This document shows positions 10,901 to 19,692 of a stretch of DNA of 64,000 nt, piece by piece. The stretch is from the NCBI GenBank assembly GCA_002015125.1, contig MUYB01000026.1, positions 62,001 through 126,000 on the forward strand, in the 5' to 3' direction. Source of the DNA: [Haemophilus] felis (GTDB lineage: Bacteria > Pseudomonadota > Gammaproteobacteria > Enterobacterales > Pasteurellaceae). The notes under the pieces were generated by a model. That model had not been told where the DNA came from. It ran no database searches and worked only from the letters and a program-made list of their open reading frames with translations. Within the stretch, counting starts at the first letter, position 1; each line of letters opens with the position of its first letter. Made by a program: the position numbers and the translations under genes.

Positions 10901-13900
10901 AACGCTCAAGTGGGTGATCAAGTGGAAGTGGAATACATTCCTGATAATCAAGAAGCAGATGAGCCAAAAGCTAAACTCACCTTAACCAAAACAGAGAATG
11001 GCTGGGAATCTAGCGAGCCAAGGGTGGTAATTGACGGCAACAAAGCCACCTTGCCAGAAACCTTGTTAAAAGATGGTAAAGACGTTACTGCTAAAGTTAT
11101 TGACTTAGCAGGCAATGAAAATCCAGCTACTGCCCCTGCCACAGCAGGACAAGATGAATTAACGCCTAAGTTGGCAAGCATTGATGTTGTGGACACCAAC
11201 AACCAAGCGGACAGCGTGGTTGATGCCTTAATTGTTAAAGGCACCGCAGAACCCGGCTCAACAGTTTCTTTAGGAAAAGAAGGAAATTTGACCGCACTTG
11301 GTACGCTGACGGCTGGTGCAGACACCAACTTTACCGCTTTAATTATCAATCCAAATGCTGAAAATACAGCAACTGATGAACAAATCGCAGCGTTAAAAGC
11401 TAAGTTAGGTTTACCAGCAGATACACCAGTAATTAAAGCCATAGAGGCAAATAAACTAGCGGCTGGCGATAAATTAACCATTTCTGCACAAACCACAGAC
11501 ACAGGCAATGCAGCTCAAACTGGCACGCCAAAAGAAGTACCTGCGTTGACGGCAACAGGTGATGAGCACCCATTTGATACCACTCCGCCAGCAGATATTA
11601 CTCTTGCGGAATCTGATACGCAGGGGGCAATGAAAGTGAAATTGCCAGCGGAAGCCAAAGTGGGCGACACCCTTGTGCTTGATTTCAAAAAACCAGCGGA
11701 AGCCAATGCGGATCCTGCTGAACCAATAGCAACGGAAGCGGAATATGTGAAACAAGCAGACGGCAGCTGGAACATTGTGGGTGACAATCCACACGGCTTA
11801 CCTGCCACCATTCCAACCGTAGCGGAGGGCACACAGCAAGAGCTGGAAATTCCAAAAGACAAGCTGGCAGATAATCAGCCAGTTACGGCGAAATTAGTGG
11901 ATCAGGCTGGTAATTCATCAGCTAAGCCTGCCACAATGAATGCACCTTTTGATGAAAAAACCTCTCTTGAAGATGTAAAACTAACAAGTAAAAACGAGGC
12001 TCAAGCAGGCACTAAAGATCCTGATATTTTAGTGGTTGAGGGTTATACTCAACCGGGTGCAAAAGTCACCATTGTGTTAACCAAAGCAGATGGAACAGAA
12101 GTGACTAAAGAAATCACCGCACCTACGACCGCCGAACAAGGAAGACAAGATGGTTTAGCCAAATTCACCCATACATTTAAAGAGGGTGAAGATGGAGTAG
12201 GCACAGATGGTATTAACACTGGAGAGGGGAACAATGTCGAAATCACGGCTGTGCTTGAAAATCAAAGAGCACCAAATAGCCTAACTAAGGCTATTCCCCC
12301 AACTCGCACGGTCTTCCTTGAAGTTAACGAAACCGTAGATGTGGTTGACAAAGGTAAATTGACTGGCACAGGCACGTCAGCAAGCTACAACAAAGACATT
12401 TCTGATAGTGTGATTGATGAAGTGAAACTCACAGGTTACATTGAAGAAAATGCGAAGTTGGTTGTGGAAGTGCGTGATGCACAAGGGGCGGTAGTGGCGA
12501 AAGGCACCTTTGCGAAAACGCCAGATACCAATGCCAAAGAAAGTGCCTTAGGCTATAAAGATGAAATTCTTAGCACACAAGACAATGCAAAAGTCAACGG
12601 CAACAACGACAAAGTCACCGCAGGTAAATTTGAAGTCGTGCTCACCAGAGAACATCTGCAAGCGGGTAAATCTTTCGAGAAAGGTCAAACGGTTACCGTG
12701 CGTGCGGAAAATACCGATAGTGCGGTCAGCAAAGGCGATGAAAGCAAAACAGGCTTCAAATTGCCAGCCTTAGACAACTTCTCTGCAACAGATCACCCTG
12801 AGGATACCAAAGTGGTAACCGAATTAGCGGTGGATAATGCTGCGGCAACTGGCACAGAAGGCAATAAAACCGCCTTTGTTGAGTTTGCCTCCGAGACATC
12901 AGGCGAACACAAAGGTAAACAACAAGCCACTGTGAAATTGCCGAAAGAAAGCAGCGAAGTGATCAAAGCTGAACTCAAACTCATTAATGAGAGAACAGAT
13001 CTAGAAGCAACGGTTGTGATTACTCGTGATCCTCAAGGCAAATGGAGATTGGACGAAGAAGGTACCCAAAATCTTGGCTTGTCAATTACGCCAGCCAGCG
13101 AAGAAGGGGCCTTCCCAAGCATTCAAATTCCGCACAACGTACTGAAAGGCAACGGCAACGAAAATGAACGTGGCACGGTGAAACTCACCTTAACCGACCC
13201 TGCAAATCAAACACTTACGCTAGAAAAACCAGTGCCAGCAGACGCCACCACTTACCTCAAGGTAGGCAAAGTTACCCCTGTTGATGTGGCAGCAAGCAAC
13301 ATTTCTGACGGCAACCCAGACAAGGTGAAAGTGGAAGTAGAAGCAGAAGTTGACACCACCGTTACCGTCACCATCAATGGTAAAACGGTAACCAAAAAAA
13401 TCGAAGCCAACGATGGTACACCAGTTGAGAATGTAACCGATGCCAACGGCGAAACGGTAAACAACGTTCGCAAAGTGGTGATTGAGGTCAATGAAGATCC
13501 AAATCAACCGATTGAAGCCACCAGCCAAGTCAACGTATCGGCAACCCGTACAGATCACAAAGCCGACAGCAGCGACAACAGCAAAACCGTAGGCAATAAC
13601 GTTGAATACGAGGGCGACAACCAAGTACAAGGCTGGACAACCAACCCAGTTACCGTTAAGCACGACCCAACAACGGGCTTGGCGGAAGCGGAAGTGGCAG
13701 TGCCTGACGCAGCGGAAACGGATGTCAACAGCTTCACTATTCAGTTCAACAAACAAGGTGAAACCAGCAACCCTGTGGAAGTGACTTACACCAAAGGCAC
13801 TAACGGCGAATGGAAAACCGAAGATGCCAAAGGCACTACCCTTGATAACGGTAAGGTCAAAATCCCTGCAAACGTCTTAAACGGCGGAGTAGGCGAGAAG

Positions 13901-16900
13901 ATCAAAGTGAAAGCCACCGATATTGCAGGCAACCAAACAGGTCAGGAAAGTAATCAATACGTTGCTTATGAAGAAGACGCTGCCAATCTACCAAAAACTG
14001 CCCAACCAACAGCCCCAACCGTAAGGGTGCAGGATTTGGATAGGGAAGCGGATGACACCGTAGAAAAAGTGTTTATCACTGGAACGGGAGCACCTGCTAA
14101 CTCAGAAGTGTTCTTGTTAAATGCACAAGGTCAACGAGTGCAGAATGCGGCAGGTCAAGAGATCAAAACCACCGCAGGGCAAGATGGCGGTTATAGCTTC
14201 ACCTTAACCACAAGAGAGCCAGAAAATCCACAGGGTGTGGTTGAGCATAAAGTTACGGCGATCAACACAGGTAAGAAGTACAAAGTGCAAGCCTTAGCTG
14301 CAGGTTCTAGCCCAAGTGATCCTGTTGAAACAACAGAGGCAGTGCCAACCACCGTACCTCGTGGTTCACAGCAAAGCAACCACCCGAAAGACACCACCGA
14401 CCCAGCACAAGTCCGTGCGGAGCAAGGTGAAGATAATGTAGTGGTCAGCGTGCCAGCAAATGACGTGAAAAAAGGCGATCGCTTGGTGATCAAAGATTTG
14501 GATCAAGACCCAAATGGCACAGGCACCGTGATCGGCACCTTTGACTTTGATGGCACCAGCTGGACGGCAGAGGGTTCAACAACCTTAACCGTTCCGACTA
14601 AATCAGACGACCAGTCGAAGTGGGAAGTTAAAGTACCTACAAGCGATCAGATCGTGTCGGGAGATTACATCAAAGCCGAATTGCAAGACTACGCAGGCAA
14701 CAGCACCAGCCAGTCTGCTAAAATGCCGAATGTGGATCCACACCATATCGACCCTGTGGAAGTTTTTGTGGGAACGACAACTAAAGATACAGCGGCAGAC
14801 AGCAACAAAGACCCACGCAAAGCAGACCGCTTGAAAGTGGAAGATAGTGAAGCGGTGAACTCTGGTGATATTTACATCAAGCCGGGGGCGGATAACACGG
14901 AAGTGACCATCAGCTACCTCAATGAACAAGGGCAAGCAAAACACGTTGTGGCAGAGAAGAGTAATTCAACTTGGATGTTCTATGAAGGCACTGTAACGCA
15001 AGGCGAAGATGCCAATGCTGGCACAGTCACCAAAACGCAAACACAGGTTCACGACATTACAGTGAAACAGGTGAATAATGCAACCTACTTCAAACTGGCA
15101 GCCGATAGCGTGCGAGATCACTCTCAAGTGCAGGTGTATGCGAAAGATAAGCAAAACAACCGTGTGCAAGCGAGCAAAATGTCTGACTTTGACGACAACA
15201 CGGAAAACAACGTAACAGGCGTTAGCCCAGCTCAACCGAATCCAACGGATAACATCAGCATTACGCTTGGCAGCGAACAAGCAGACGTGGTGTACTATGT
15301 GGTTTCCTTTGAAGCAAGCCATATCCCAAATAACGATGTGAACACCTTAGGTGTCAACAACCAAAGAGGTGCGAACAACTTTATCGTGGTACGCAAAGGC
15401 AGTGATGGCAAATGGAGTGCCAACTTCTTTGCAGGCAAAGATGGCGAAACCCGTGATAGCTTCGACTACCAAAGTGAAGGCGAAAGTGCGGCACCTTATT
15501 TACAAAGTTTTGAAACAAGCACAGGTTCAATTGTGTTGAAAAAAGACTATGTAAAAGGCAGCAGTGATGTTACCGCTAAATTTTTTGATGCTTACGGAAT
15601 GACGAATGAAACCAGCAAAAATACCGTACATACATCAACGTCATCTGCACCAATTCAAGTTGACGCCCCTGAAGTCAACGCCCTCGGCAACGGCTTAATG
15701 AGCATTGTCGCTGGCAAAGTGGATTATCACAACAACAATGGTACTATCGAACTGAAAGGTTCAGAGTTCAAAACGGTGGTAACCCATACTCACGCAAGCG
15801 GTACTACAACCTATACCATTAGTTACGATGCGAGTAATAGTTCCTATTCGGTGAGTTCACAAGATACCAGTGATAAGAGTAAACAAGTCCAATTTGACGC
15901 ATCGACAGGTAAATTAACGATTATGGGAACCGTCGCAACGGATACCGTGAGTGCCGTAGCGAGTAAAACCTATAATGGTCAAAATTACAGCTCTGAAACC
16001 ATTGCCAAACAGGTAGATGTCGCACCGCCATCGAAGGCAGAAGACATCCAAGCGGATAGCGTAGAGGTATTGCCACAAAAAAATGGTTCGGTGTTTATCA
16101 AAACAGGTTTAGATAACACACATTTAGAAGTGCATTTTGTTCTCCAAAAAGCCGGCAACACCACGTCGAAGAAAGCGGTGTATACCCGTAGCGGCCCAAC
16201 GGATACGTGGAAAGCACAAGATCAGCAAGGTGGCGATGCATACACTTCGGATGAAGCTGGCAGTTATATCACAGTGAATAGTGCTGATGGGGTAACGATT
16301 AACTTTTCGCAGGTGATGGACGGCACCAAAGTGTATGCCTTGGTGAAAGATGTGAATAATAACCAAGCAGATCACTATGACTACTCAAAAGTGGATGATG
16401 ATTCACCAGGTGTAGCTGTTATTGGTTCCGTAGGTAGCAACTATAGCGATGCTTCAGTGGAAGTGAGAAGTGTGAATGACTACACTTATATGGAAGTGGA
16501 ATTTCAGCCAAAACCTCCTAGCCCAAGCTTTGAGGATGATTTATCTGATCCTGATGTGGCTAGCCAATTTGCACCACCTCCAAGGGAGACGATTGTCTTG
16601 CAACTAGAGCGAGACAGCTGGACGTTGAAATACAAAGGTGGGGATAAAGATGGTCAATTTGTTCCTTCTTCAGTGGCAAACGTGAGTTACGAAGATTCCC
16701 TAGGTAATAGAAGACCACACATTAAAATTACAGATGAGGCTATTTTGCTAGATACGGCTGTGAATGTGGTGGCATATGATACCTTTGGAAACAAAGCTAC
16801 GTTTGAAGGAGAGTCTGGCCCTAATCAAGGAGGTACTCAAATCGTTTCCGAGAAAGCTGCACAACCAACCCATTCAAAAGGAGCGACTGGCACTCCAGAG

Positions 16901-18697
16901 CAGGGGTCGGTAACGATCACACCAGGGGCGAACAACGACCGCTTGAATGTGGAATACGCCAATGAAAGAGGCGGATTAGTCACTGCTACCTTGATAAAAG
17001 AGCAAAACAGCTGGAAAGTCGTGCGTGTGAGCCAAGGAGGAAAGATCGAGGACTTTGATTTAACCGGTGGCAAAATCAAGTTAAAAGCGGAGGCTCTGGA
17101 TGACAGTGCAACCAGTATGGTGAAAGTGCGAGGCGGGCAAGAGAGCAAACTCGACTCAGATGTATTAAATATTAAGCCTGATACGGATTACACGCCACCA
17201 GCGCCACCAAAACCGCCAGTGTTTACAGGCTTGAACACCAAGATTGATGAAAATCAAGCCAACACTGTGGTTGTGGAAAATGACGTGGTTTACCGTAGCA
17301 ATGTACCAAGTGAAGGCTGGAAACAGCTAGAGGCTAAGCTGAAGGAAAAAAGCTTAGGTACGCTAAAAGCCCCACATACCACAGACAATGATTTACCGTT
17401 TACCGACATTAGCTTAACAGAGAGAAATAGCGATGGGGTAACGTTACGAGTATATGGTGCTATCGGCTCCAGTTCGCCGCACGGTGATTGGAATGCCACC
17501 TACTGGGCGAAAGGCGTGAAACTTGCAGGCACAGCCAAAGATGATGCCATTGTAACGGCAGCAGACTTCGGGGAAGATGAGGTTAACGCGCGTGAACACG
17601 AGCTAAGACTCGGCGAGGGTAACGATATTTTGGTTGTAGGTGGAAATAACACAAACCACACCCTCTGGGAGAAACAAAATGAGAACGATGCAACCAAGCG
17701 TTATGCGTTTAATATGCAAAACCAACCAGGTTGGACGAAGATCGATCAAGTGGAGCACAACGGTAAAGGCTCGTCAGATAACAGCGGTGGGGTATTAACC
17801 AAAGCCCACGTTGAGATGGGGGCTGGAAACGACGTGATTACGATCGATGGTTCTGCAAGAAATATCAAACCAGCCGTAAATCGTTCTTATGTGAACTTAG
17901 ATAGTGGGGATGACACCCTTCTCATTGCTTACCCTGATGAAGCGTCAATGCCTTCAGGCGCACGCTTGAAAAACTACGACATCGGAGAAGGCTCCACAGT
18001 GCGTGCTGGGGCTGGTAACGACTTCATCAAAGCAGGCGGTATCAGTGGCAATGCGAAAGTCTATATGGAAGGGGACAAAGACCGCGTGGAAGTCTTGCGT
18101 ATCTACGGCTCCGATACGGTGTTAGATATGGGCGATGGTAGCGATACACTCGTGATTAAGAGCGAAGTGCGTGATGGTGCAACCATCCGACTTGGTGATG
18201 GCAACGACATCATCGAGTTTGGCGGCGGTAAGAGCCTTTTAGGTGGCTACGGAAAAGAAAGCTTATTTGAAGGAAAATTAGATGGCGGTTCAGGCTACGA
18301 TATTTTAGTGCTGAAAACACCATCAACCAACAATGCATTCATTGGCTTACAAGTGAGCAATATGAGTACAGCAAACTTCAAAGGCATTGAAGAAGTCCAC
18401 TTACAGGCAGGCACGATCTTAGACGTGCGTTACGAAGACTTGCTCAACTCGGATGCAGGTATCTTGAAAATTCGCTCCTCTTCTGAGCAGAATAACGATA
18501 AGACGCAACGCCGAGTCGACTTAGGAGCAACTAACTCAAATAACTTTGAAACCCAAAATCTAGCTGATGCAAATGGCAAGAGCTGGAGTAAAGTTCAGGA
18601 GAAAACGGAGTTAGGGGTACAGTATGAAGTTTATGCAGTAAATGGCGATCTTTCCCACGCAGTGTGGATTGAGAAAGATAAGATTCTGATTATCTAA
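4934..18697 (+). CDS. Giant BapA-like Ig-repeat surface protein with RTX-like C-terminus
   Basis: 4587 residues in one open frame. Residues 1-150 resemble the BapA prefix domain (FQLKVHIKNNAPEIINFQV) and end in a hydrophobic stretch (FLYALGGLMVAGLATAALGG). From about 180 to 4150 are dozens of acidic Ig-like modules of about 100 residues. One type runs from TPP through GDxLxVxY and NGSW to DxAGN; the other runs from DxDNPAD through VxGTxEPG to GDxLTxxAxxxG. Residues about 4220-4440 hold RTX-like Ca-binding turns (GEGNDILVVGG, GAGNDVITIDG, GDGNDIIEFGGG). The last residues (HAVWIEKDKILII) fit a type I secretion tail. Predicted role is secreted or surface-held adhesion and biofilm formation. No ABC/MFP/TolC secretion genes are adjacent. 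Expression may be phase-variable through the upstream TCTA tract. Family call is firm; ligand unknown. Confidence 0.9.
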   Translation: MHFQLKVHIKNNAPEIINFQVNNKTPLIIQHSNQEVLFELFDKETQLAPQKLVMKRDGNNLHIFIDDNDQVDVIIVDYYAYEPLSPVVGLAEDGRLYAYLAESNLASDSIPYLAENVLASQVLSGTGVTLGNAPFNWTPFLYALGGLMVAGLATAALGGSGDGGNATTPPAINIRHSEASGKKNGGIEVETTKGVKSYEIEFVPTNGGKPISIRFEAEGDTFKLTEESKAKLPAGANVPEVVKAGEPIKLAGDLIRDGSAVKVTAVDNNGVTNSTTIDAPFDNNIEKLELGKIEVLNTHPSAVKLPIDTDVGSKVSVLDKAGKIVAGSLPVNSKGHKTLEFLLDPNDPNRNELTDFTVVVEKPGANPASIKLADLPKKLPTNPVNVDPVELSQPTITPSTESEADKKFDVNLGDKKDNVEAINVFVTDPDTKKTAVEKIEKNAQGEFTAPTDPNSKIEKVVDNGDGTVTVVLKDEVPKDSKVSVATENANSQSKPSEPLKVTDTGVEAVDTTEEQPEPTSKPSLVADSIKSINQGESTPTNPEAVEFKLNNVSPNATLIPTLVKADGTKIPLPTVKADVNSVVRLADTKEADIQAGDKIELVAQDPNKGTSETLEITVPEVNDHRFDSLPPVEPKIETPTTPGEGGATVDASGIKVGETLAINVVKPEPAPNGTPATLEFTKQEDGSLKPADSNPKDVTATVNGDKVTINEASLKDNSPISAAITDPAGNSTEAEPKTVGYDNPTERTISLDKLSLEDKDPVANHQAERIKGEVNGVKAGDTLHFEDDQGNKLPSVKVPDDHEEGKPFAFDIPSNNDNKNPTSIKVSVQEEGKAPTEPVSGNIDPNSLTHTDNQAPPAASIAQNDEKLSVAFDPTQTDELSLINQNTGKPIVSFTKDPETSVFKSDNPQVPDIPAGSNIADIPRTALPKEAVNVVAKTSDITGHSEESVATPIKPLIEAQTAAPQNVSVKAIDTTSPKGDSTPELFEVSGTAPEGARLIFIANGKTFVTDPVPEGGQFKFLIPVTALGDQNLRSDEITIQAKKEGERASEPQNLPASVVEKNPESHLGDLYAPDVPEPVASGSHNRKFKVSPDTDSVNVEYTDKSGNPQPAADKQPVVTRNEQGELVSNDPNITVSKDTEGNEYITVSSEATKPNSDIRLVAKDIAGRESDPTVVAASSETAEVVADNNPPVDAGENGENGEGGSSDNQPNASQAPAKPTLTLDGKDKGGAVGDVLVDFPENAQLGDQVVLKYKPVEAGKTADQTETKQLVFKKGENGWEIDPAATTVDTEGLPAVDTQSGKPKFTLPSDKVRDNTTVEAYSKSADNTKVTEPTFVVTELDGDGAAGTDGSPAVPKTPTPVINNISGIDEDGDGIPDVLRVEGKVEGAPIGTEVAIRNQAGGVVATGKTIDAEGNFVATGGKPTEPEKATTKDDQLTAVAKAPNQEESAVSNSKAIEKENIATPAVDHSTPNSTVAPTSEGAIVRLDPNAKEGAKSVVRTQPKNENGEASGNPREDTYVFKDGKWQPDPNDQDAPPVTNGNEVNVIAPSNAEISVTNSNSNNPPNSSTTSPVTSGRPAEATQPEVNNVATTNSPKDLTVTTLFDDNNPADGNTDRFVITGTVEGGAEGTELFVYDAEGNKLITSDLKWGENGTFTVTVSESPNKDLEFGRQTPDTLTFVAKDKDKNPSAEASLALATQENKANPEKAFPNDTTAPQQATVTPNVADGGVRVKLPNDAVAGDKLAVKYTPTGADAEKTVTFIKQPNGSWKTEPADPDFPATIPASETYLTIPESLLKDDSKVTATITDLAGHSVEHSAQAGDDASTGRIVDLTIEGIDLDNPANLSAEKVKIKGKVQGAGADVPVKVTLPNGQEITVNTKDNGEFEIVLVKEGANNPQVEGETAHTVPSLDFGDQLSVQATEAGKKPSETETLTVPAVATSKTGANGEEEPLTPAEKQALHPNDKTNDLPVTLTAATEEGDGSVSLALPANAQVGDQVEVEYIPDNQEADEPKAKLTLTKTENGWESSEPRVVIDGNKATLPETLLKDGKDVTAKVIDLAGNENPATAPATAGQDELTPKLASIDVVDTNNQADSVVDALIVKGTAEPGSTVSLGKEGNLTALGTLTAGADTNFTALIINPNAENTATDEQIAALKAKLGLPADTPVIKAIEANKLAAGDKLTISAQTTDTGNAAQTGTPKEVPALTATGDEHPFDTTPPADITLAESDTQGAMKVKLPAEAKVGDTLVLDFKKPAEANADPAEPIATEAEYVKQADGSWNIVGDNPHGLPATIPTVAEGTQQELEIPKDKLADNQPVTAKLVDQAGNSSAKPATMNAPFDEKTSLEDVKLTSKNEAQAGTKDPDILVVEGYTQPGAKVTIVLTKADGTEVTKEITAPTTAEQGRQDGLAKFTHTFKEGEDGVGTDGINTGEGNNVEITAVLENQRAPNSLTKAIPPTRTVFLEVNETVDVVDKGKLTGTGTSASYNKDISDSVIDEVKLTGYIEENAKLVVEVRDAQGAVVAKGTFAKTPDTNAKESALGYKDEILSTQDNAKVNGNNDKVTAGKFEVVLTREHLQAGKSFEKGQTVTVRAENTDSAVSKGDESKTGFKLPALDNFSATDHPEDTKVVTELAVDNAAATGTEGNKTAFVEFASETSGEHKGKQQATVKLPKESSEVIKAELKLINERTDLEATVVITRDPQGKWRLDEEGTQNLGLSITPASEEGAFPSIQIPHNVLKGNGNENERGTVKLTLTDPANQTLTLEKPVPADATTYLKVGKVTPVDVAASNISDGNPDKVKVEVEAEVDTTVTVTINGKTVTKKIEANDGTPVENVTDANGETVNNVRKVVIEVNEDPNQPIEATSQVNVSATRTDHKADSSDNSKTVGNNVEYEGDNQVQGWTTNPVTVKHDPTTGLAEAEVAVPDAAETDVNSFTIQFNKQGETSNPVEVTYTKGTNGEWKTEDAKGTTLDNGKVKIPANVLNGGVGEKIKVKATDIAGNQTGQESNQYVAYEEDAANLPKTAQPTAPTVRVQDLDREADDTVEKVFITGTGAPANSEVFLLNAQGQRVQNAAGQEIKTTAGQDGGYSFTLTTREPENPQGVVEHKVTAINTGKKYKVQALAAGSSPSDPVETTEAVPTTVPRGSQQSNHPKDTTDPAQVRAEQGEDNVVVSVPANDVKKGDRLVIKDLDQDPNGTGTVIGTFDFDGTSWTAEGSTTLTVPTKSDDQSKWEVKVPTSDQIVSGDYIKAELQDYAGNSTSQSAKMPNVDPHHIDPVEVFVGTTTKDTAADSNKDPRKADRLKVEDSEAVNSGDIYIKPGADNTEVTISYLNEQGQAKHVVAEKSNSTWMFYEGTVTQGEDANAGTVTKTQTQVHDITVKQVNNATYFKLAADSVRDHSQVQVYAKDKQNNRVQASKMSDFDDNTENNVTGVSPAQPNPTDNISITLGSEQADVVYYVVSFEASHIPNNDVNTLGVNNQRGANNFIVVRKGSDGKWSANFFAGKDGETRDSFDYQSEGESAAPYLQSFETSTGSIVLKKDYVKGSSDVTAKFFDAYGMTNETSKNTVHTSTSSAPIQVDAPEVNALGNGLMSIVAGKVDYHNNNGTIELKGSEFKTVVTHTHASGTTTYTISYDASNSSYSVSSQDTSDKSKQVQFDASTGKLTIMGTVATDTVSAVASKTYNGQNYSSETIAKQVDVAPPSKAEDIQADSVEVLPQKNGSVFIKTGLDNTHLEVHFVLQKAGNTTSKKAVYTRSGPTDTWKAQDQQGGDAYTSDEAGSYITVNSADGVTINFSQVMDGTKVYALVKDVNNNQADHYDYSKVDDDSPGVAVIGSVGSNYSDASVEVRSVNDYTYMEVEFQPKPPSPSFEDDLSDPDVASQFAPPPRETIVLQLERDSWTLKYKGGDKDGQFVPSSVANVSYEDSLGNRRPHIKITDEAILLDTAVNVVAYDTFGNKATFEGESGPNQGGTQIVSEKAAQPTHSKGATGTPEQGSVTITPGANNDRLNVEYANERGGLVTATLIKEQNSWKVVRVSQGGKIEDFDLTGGKIKLKAEALDDSATSMVKVRGGQESKLDSDVLNIKPDTDYTPPAPPKPPVFTGLNTKIDENQANTVVVENDVVYRSNVPSEGWKQLEAKLKEKSLGTLKAPHTTDNDLPFTDISLTERNSDGVTLRVYGAIGSSSPHGDWNATYWAKGVKLAGTAKDDAIVTAADFGEDEVNAREHELRLGEGNDILVVGGNNTNHTLWEKQNENDATKRYAFNMQNQPGWTKIDQVEHNGKGSSDNSGGVLTKAHVEMGAGNDVITIDGSARNIKPAVNRSYVNLDSGDDTLLIAYPDEASMPSGARLKNYDIGEGSTVRAGAGNDFIKAGGISGNAKVYMEGDKDRVEVLRIYGSDTVLDMGDGSDTLVIKSEVRDGATIRLGDGNDIIEFGGGKSLLGGYGKESLFEGKLDGGSGYDILVLKTPSTNNAFIGLQVSNMSTANFKGIEEVHLQAGTILDVRYEDLLNSDAGILKIRSSSEQNNDKTQRRVDLGATNSNNFETQNLADANGKSWSKVQEKTELGVQYEVYAVNGDLSHAVWIEKDKILII

Positions 18698-18721
18698 TCT
18701 TTCTTCCTTAAAAAAATAGCA

Positions 18722-18751
18722 GGGACACGAAACATCGTGTCCCTCTTTTTT
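18722..18751 (+). terminator. Terminator of the surface-protein gene
   Basis: GGGACACGA and TCGTGTCCC form a perfect 9-bp stem with an AACA loop, followed by TCTTTTTT. Confidence 0.93.
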
Positions 18752-18784
18752 AGAAGCCAGCGTCTCGCTGGTGGGCTTCTTTTT
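18752..18784 (+). terminator. Second, tandem hairpin terminator
   Basis: AGAAGCC pairs with GGCTTCT and the interior CAGCG pairs with CGCTG, followed by TTTTT. It directly follows the first terminator, so read-through from the 13.8-kb gene is doubly blocked before rlmJ. Confidence 0.8.
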
Positions 18785-18798
18785 CACAGATTTTCCTT

Positions 18799-18814
18799 TA
18801 TAATGACCGCACTT
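18799..18814 (+). promoter_or_regulatory. rlmJ -10 with uptake sequence
   Basis: A perfect TATAAT (18799-18804) is followed directly by the uptake core ACCGCACTT (18806-18814), the same juxtaposition seen before slyD. Confidence 0.6.
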
Positions 18815-18836
18815 TTTCTATTTTAAGAGCCTTAAT

Positions 18837-19688
18837 ATGTTAAGTTATCGTCATAGTTTTCACGCAGGAAATCACGCAGATGTATTAAAGCATTTGGTTT
18901 TAATGTTGATTATTGAAAGCTTGCAACAAAAAGAAAAAGGCTTTTATTATTTAGATACGCACGCTGGCGTAGGGCGTTATCGTTTATTTAGCGAAGAAGC
19001 GGAGAAAACCGCTGAGTTTAGCGAAGGTATCGGGCGTTTATGGGATAACCCCAAAATAAATTTATCGCCTGAATTGCAACGTTACTTGAAGCTAATTAAG
19101 TCGGTAAATTATGGTGGTAACGCATTACGTTATTACGCTGGTTCTCCTTTGATTGCTGCGATGATGTTACGTCCACAAGATCGTGCCTTGCTAACAGAGC
19201 TACACCCTGCGGATTTCCCTTTATTACGCAATAATTTTAAAGAGTTTGATAATGTTGTAACCAAACGTGATAACGGCTTCCAGCAAATTAAAGCGACTTT
19301 ACCGCCACAAGAACGCCGTGGTTTGGTGTTAATTGATCCACCTTATGAATTGAAAGAAGATTATGATTTAGTTGTTGAGGCAATTCGTGAGGGTTATAAA
19401 CGCTTTGCAACGGGTATCTATGCGATTTGGTATCCTGTGGTATTGCGTCAGCAGACCAAAAGAATGATTAAAGGGCTTGAAGCAACGGGCATTCGTAAGA
19501 TTTTACAAGTTGAATTGGCGGTTCGCCCTGATACAGAACAGCGTGGTATGACCGCGAGCGGAATGATTGTTATTAATCCACCTTGGCAGCTGGAGCAGCA
19601 AATGAAATCAATTTTACCTCTGCTAACGGAGATTTTAGTTCCCGAAGGTACGGGAAGTTGGACAGTAAATTGGATCACGCCAGAGTAA
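18837..19688 (+). CDS. rlmJ: 23S rRNA (adenine-2030-N6)-methyltransferase RlmJ
   Basis: 283 residues, normal length. The start MLSYRHSFHAGNHADVLKH is the family signature. The SAM site is YLDTHAGVGRY near residue 40 and the amino-methyltransferase catalytic motif is DPPYE near residue 166. The enzyme methylates A2030 of 23S rRNA. The gene has its own TATAAT and is followed after 4 nt by the DUF559 gene. Confidence 0.95.
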   Translation: MLSYRHSFHAGNHADVLKHLVLMLIIESLQQKEKGFYYLDTHAGVGRYRLFSEEAEKTAEFSEGIGRLWDNPKINLSPELQRYLKLIKSVNYGGNALRYYAGSPLIAAMMLRPQDRALLTELHPADFPLLRNNFKEFDNVVTKRDNGFQQIKATLPPQERRGLVLIDPPYELKEDYDLVVEAIREGYKRFATGIYAIWYPVVLRQQTKRMIKGLEATGIRKILQVELAVRPDTEQRGMTASGMIVINPPWQLEQQMKSILPLLTEILVPEGTGSWTVNWITPE

Positions 19689-19692
19689 GAGA

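Noticed and set aside
5266..17697. Many long minus-strand open frames (up to 229 codons) within the giant surface-protein gene
   Set aside because: They mirror the codon bias of the plus-strand repeats, lack ribosome sites and show low-complexity Ser/Thr/Val composition.
4934..18697. RTX cytotoxin
   Set aside because: Glycine-rich calcium turns are few and degenerate, there is no hydrophobic pore domain and no acyltransferase gene; Ig repeats dominate.
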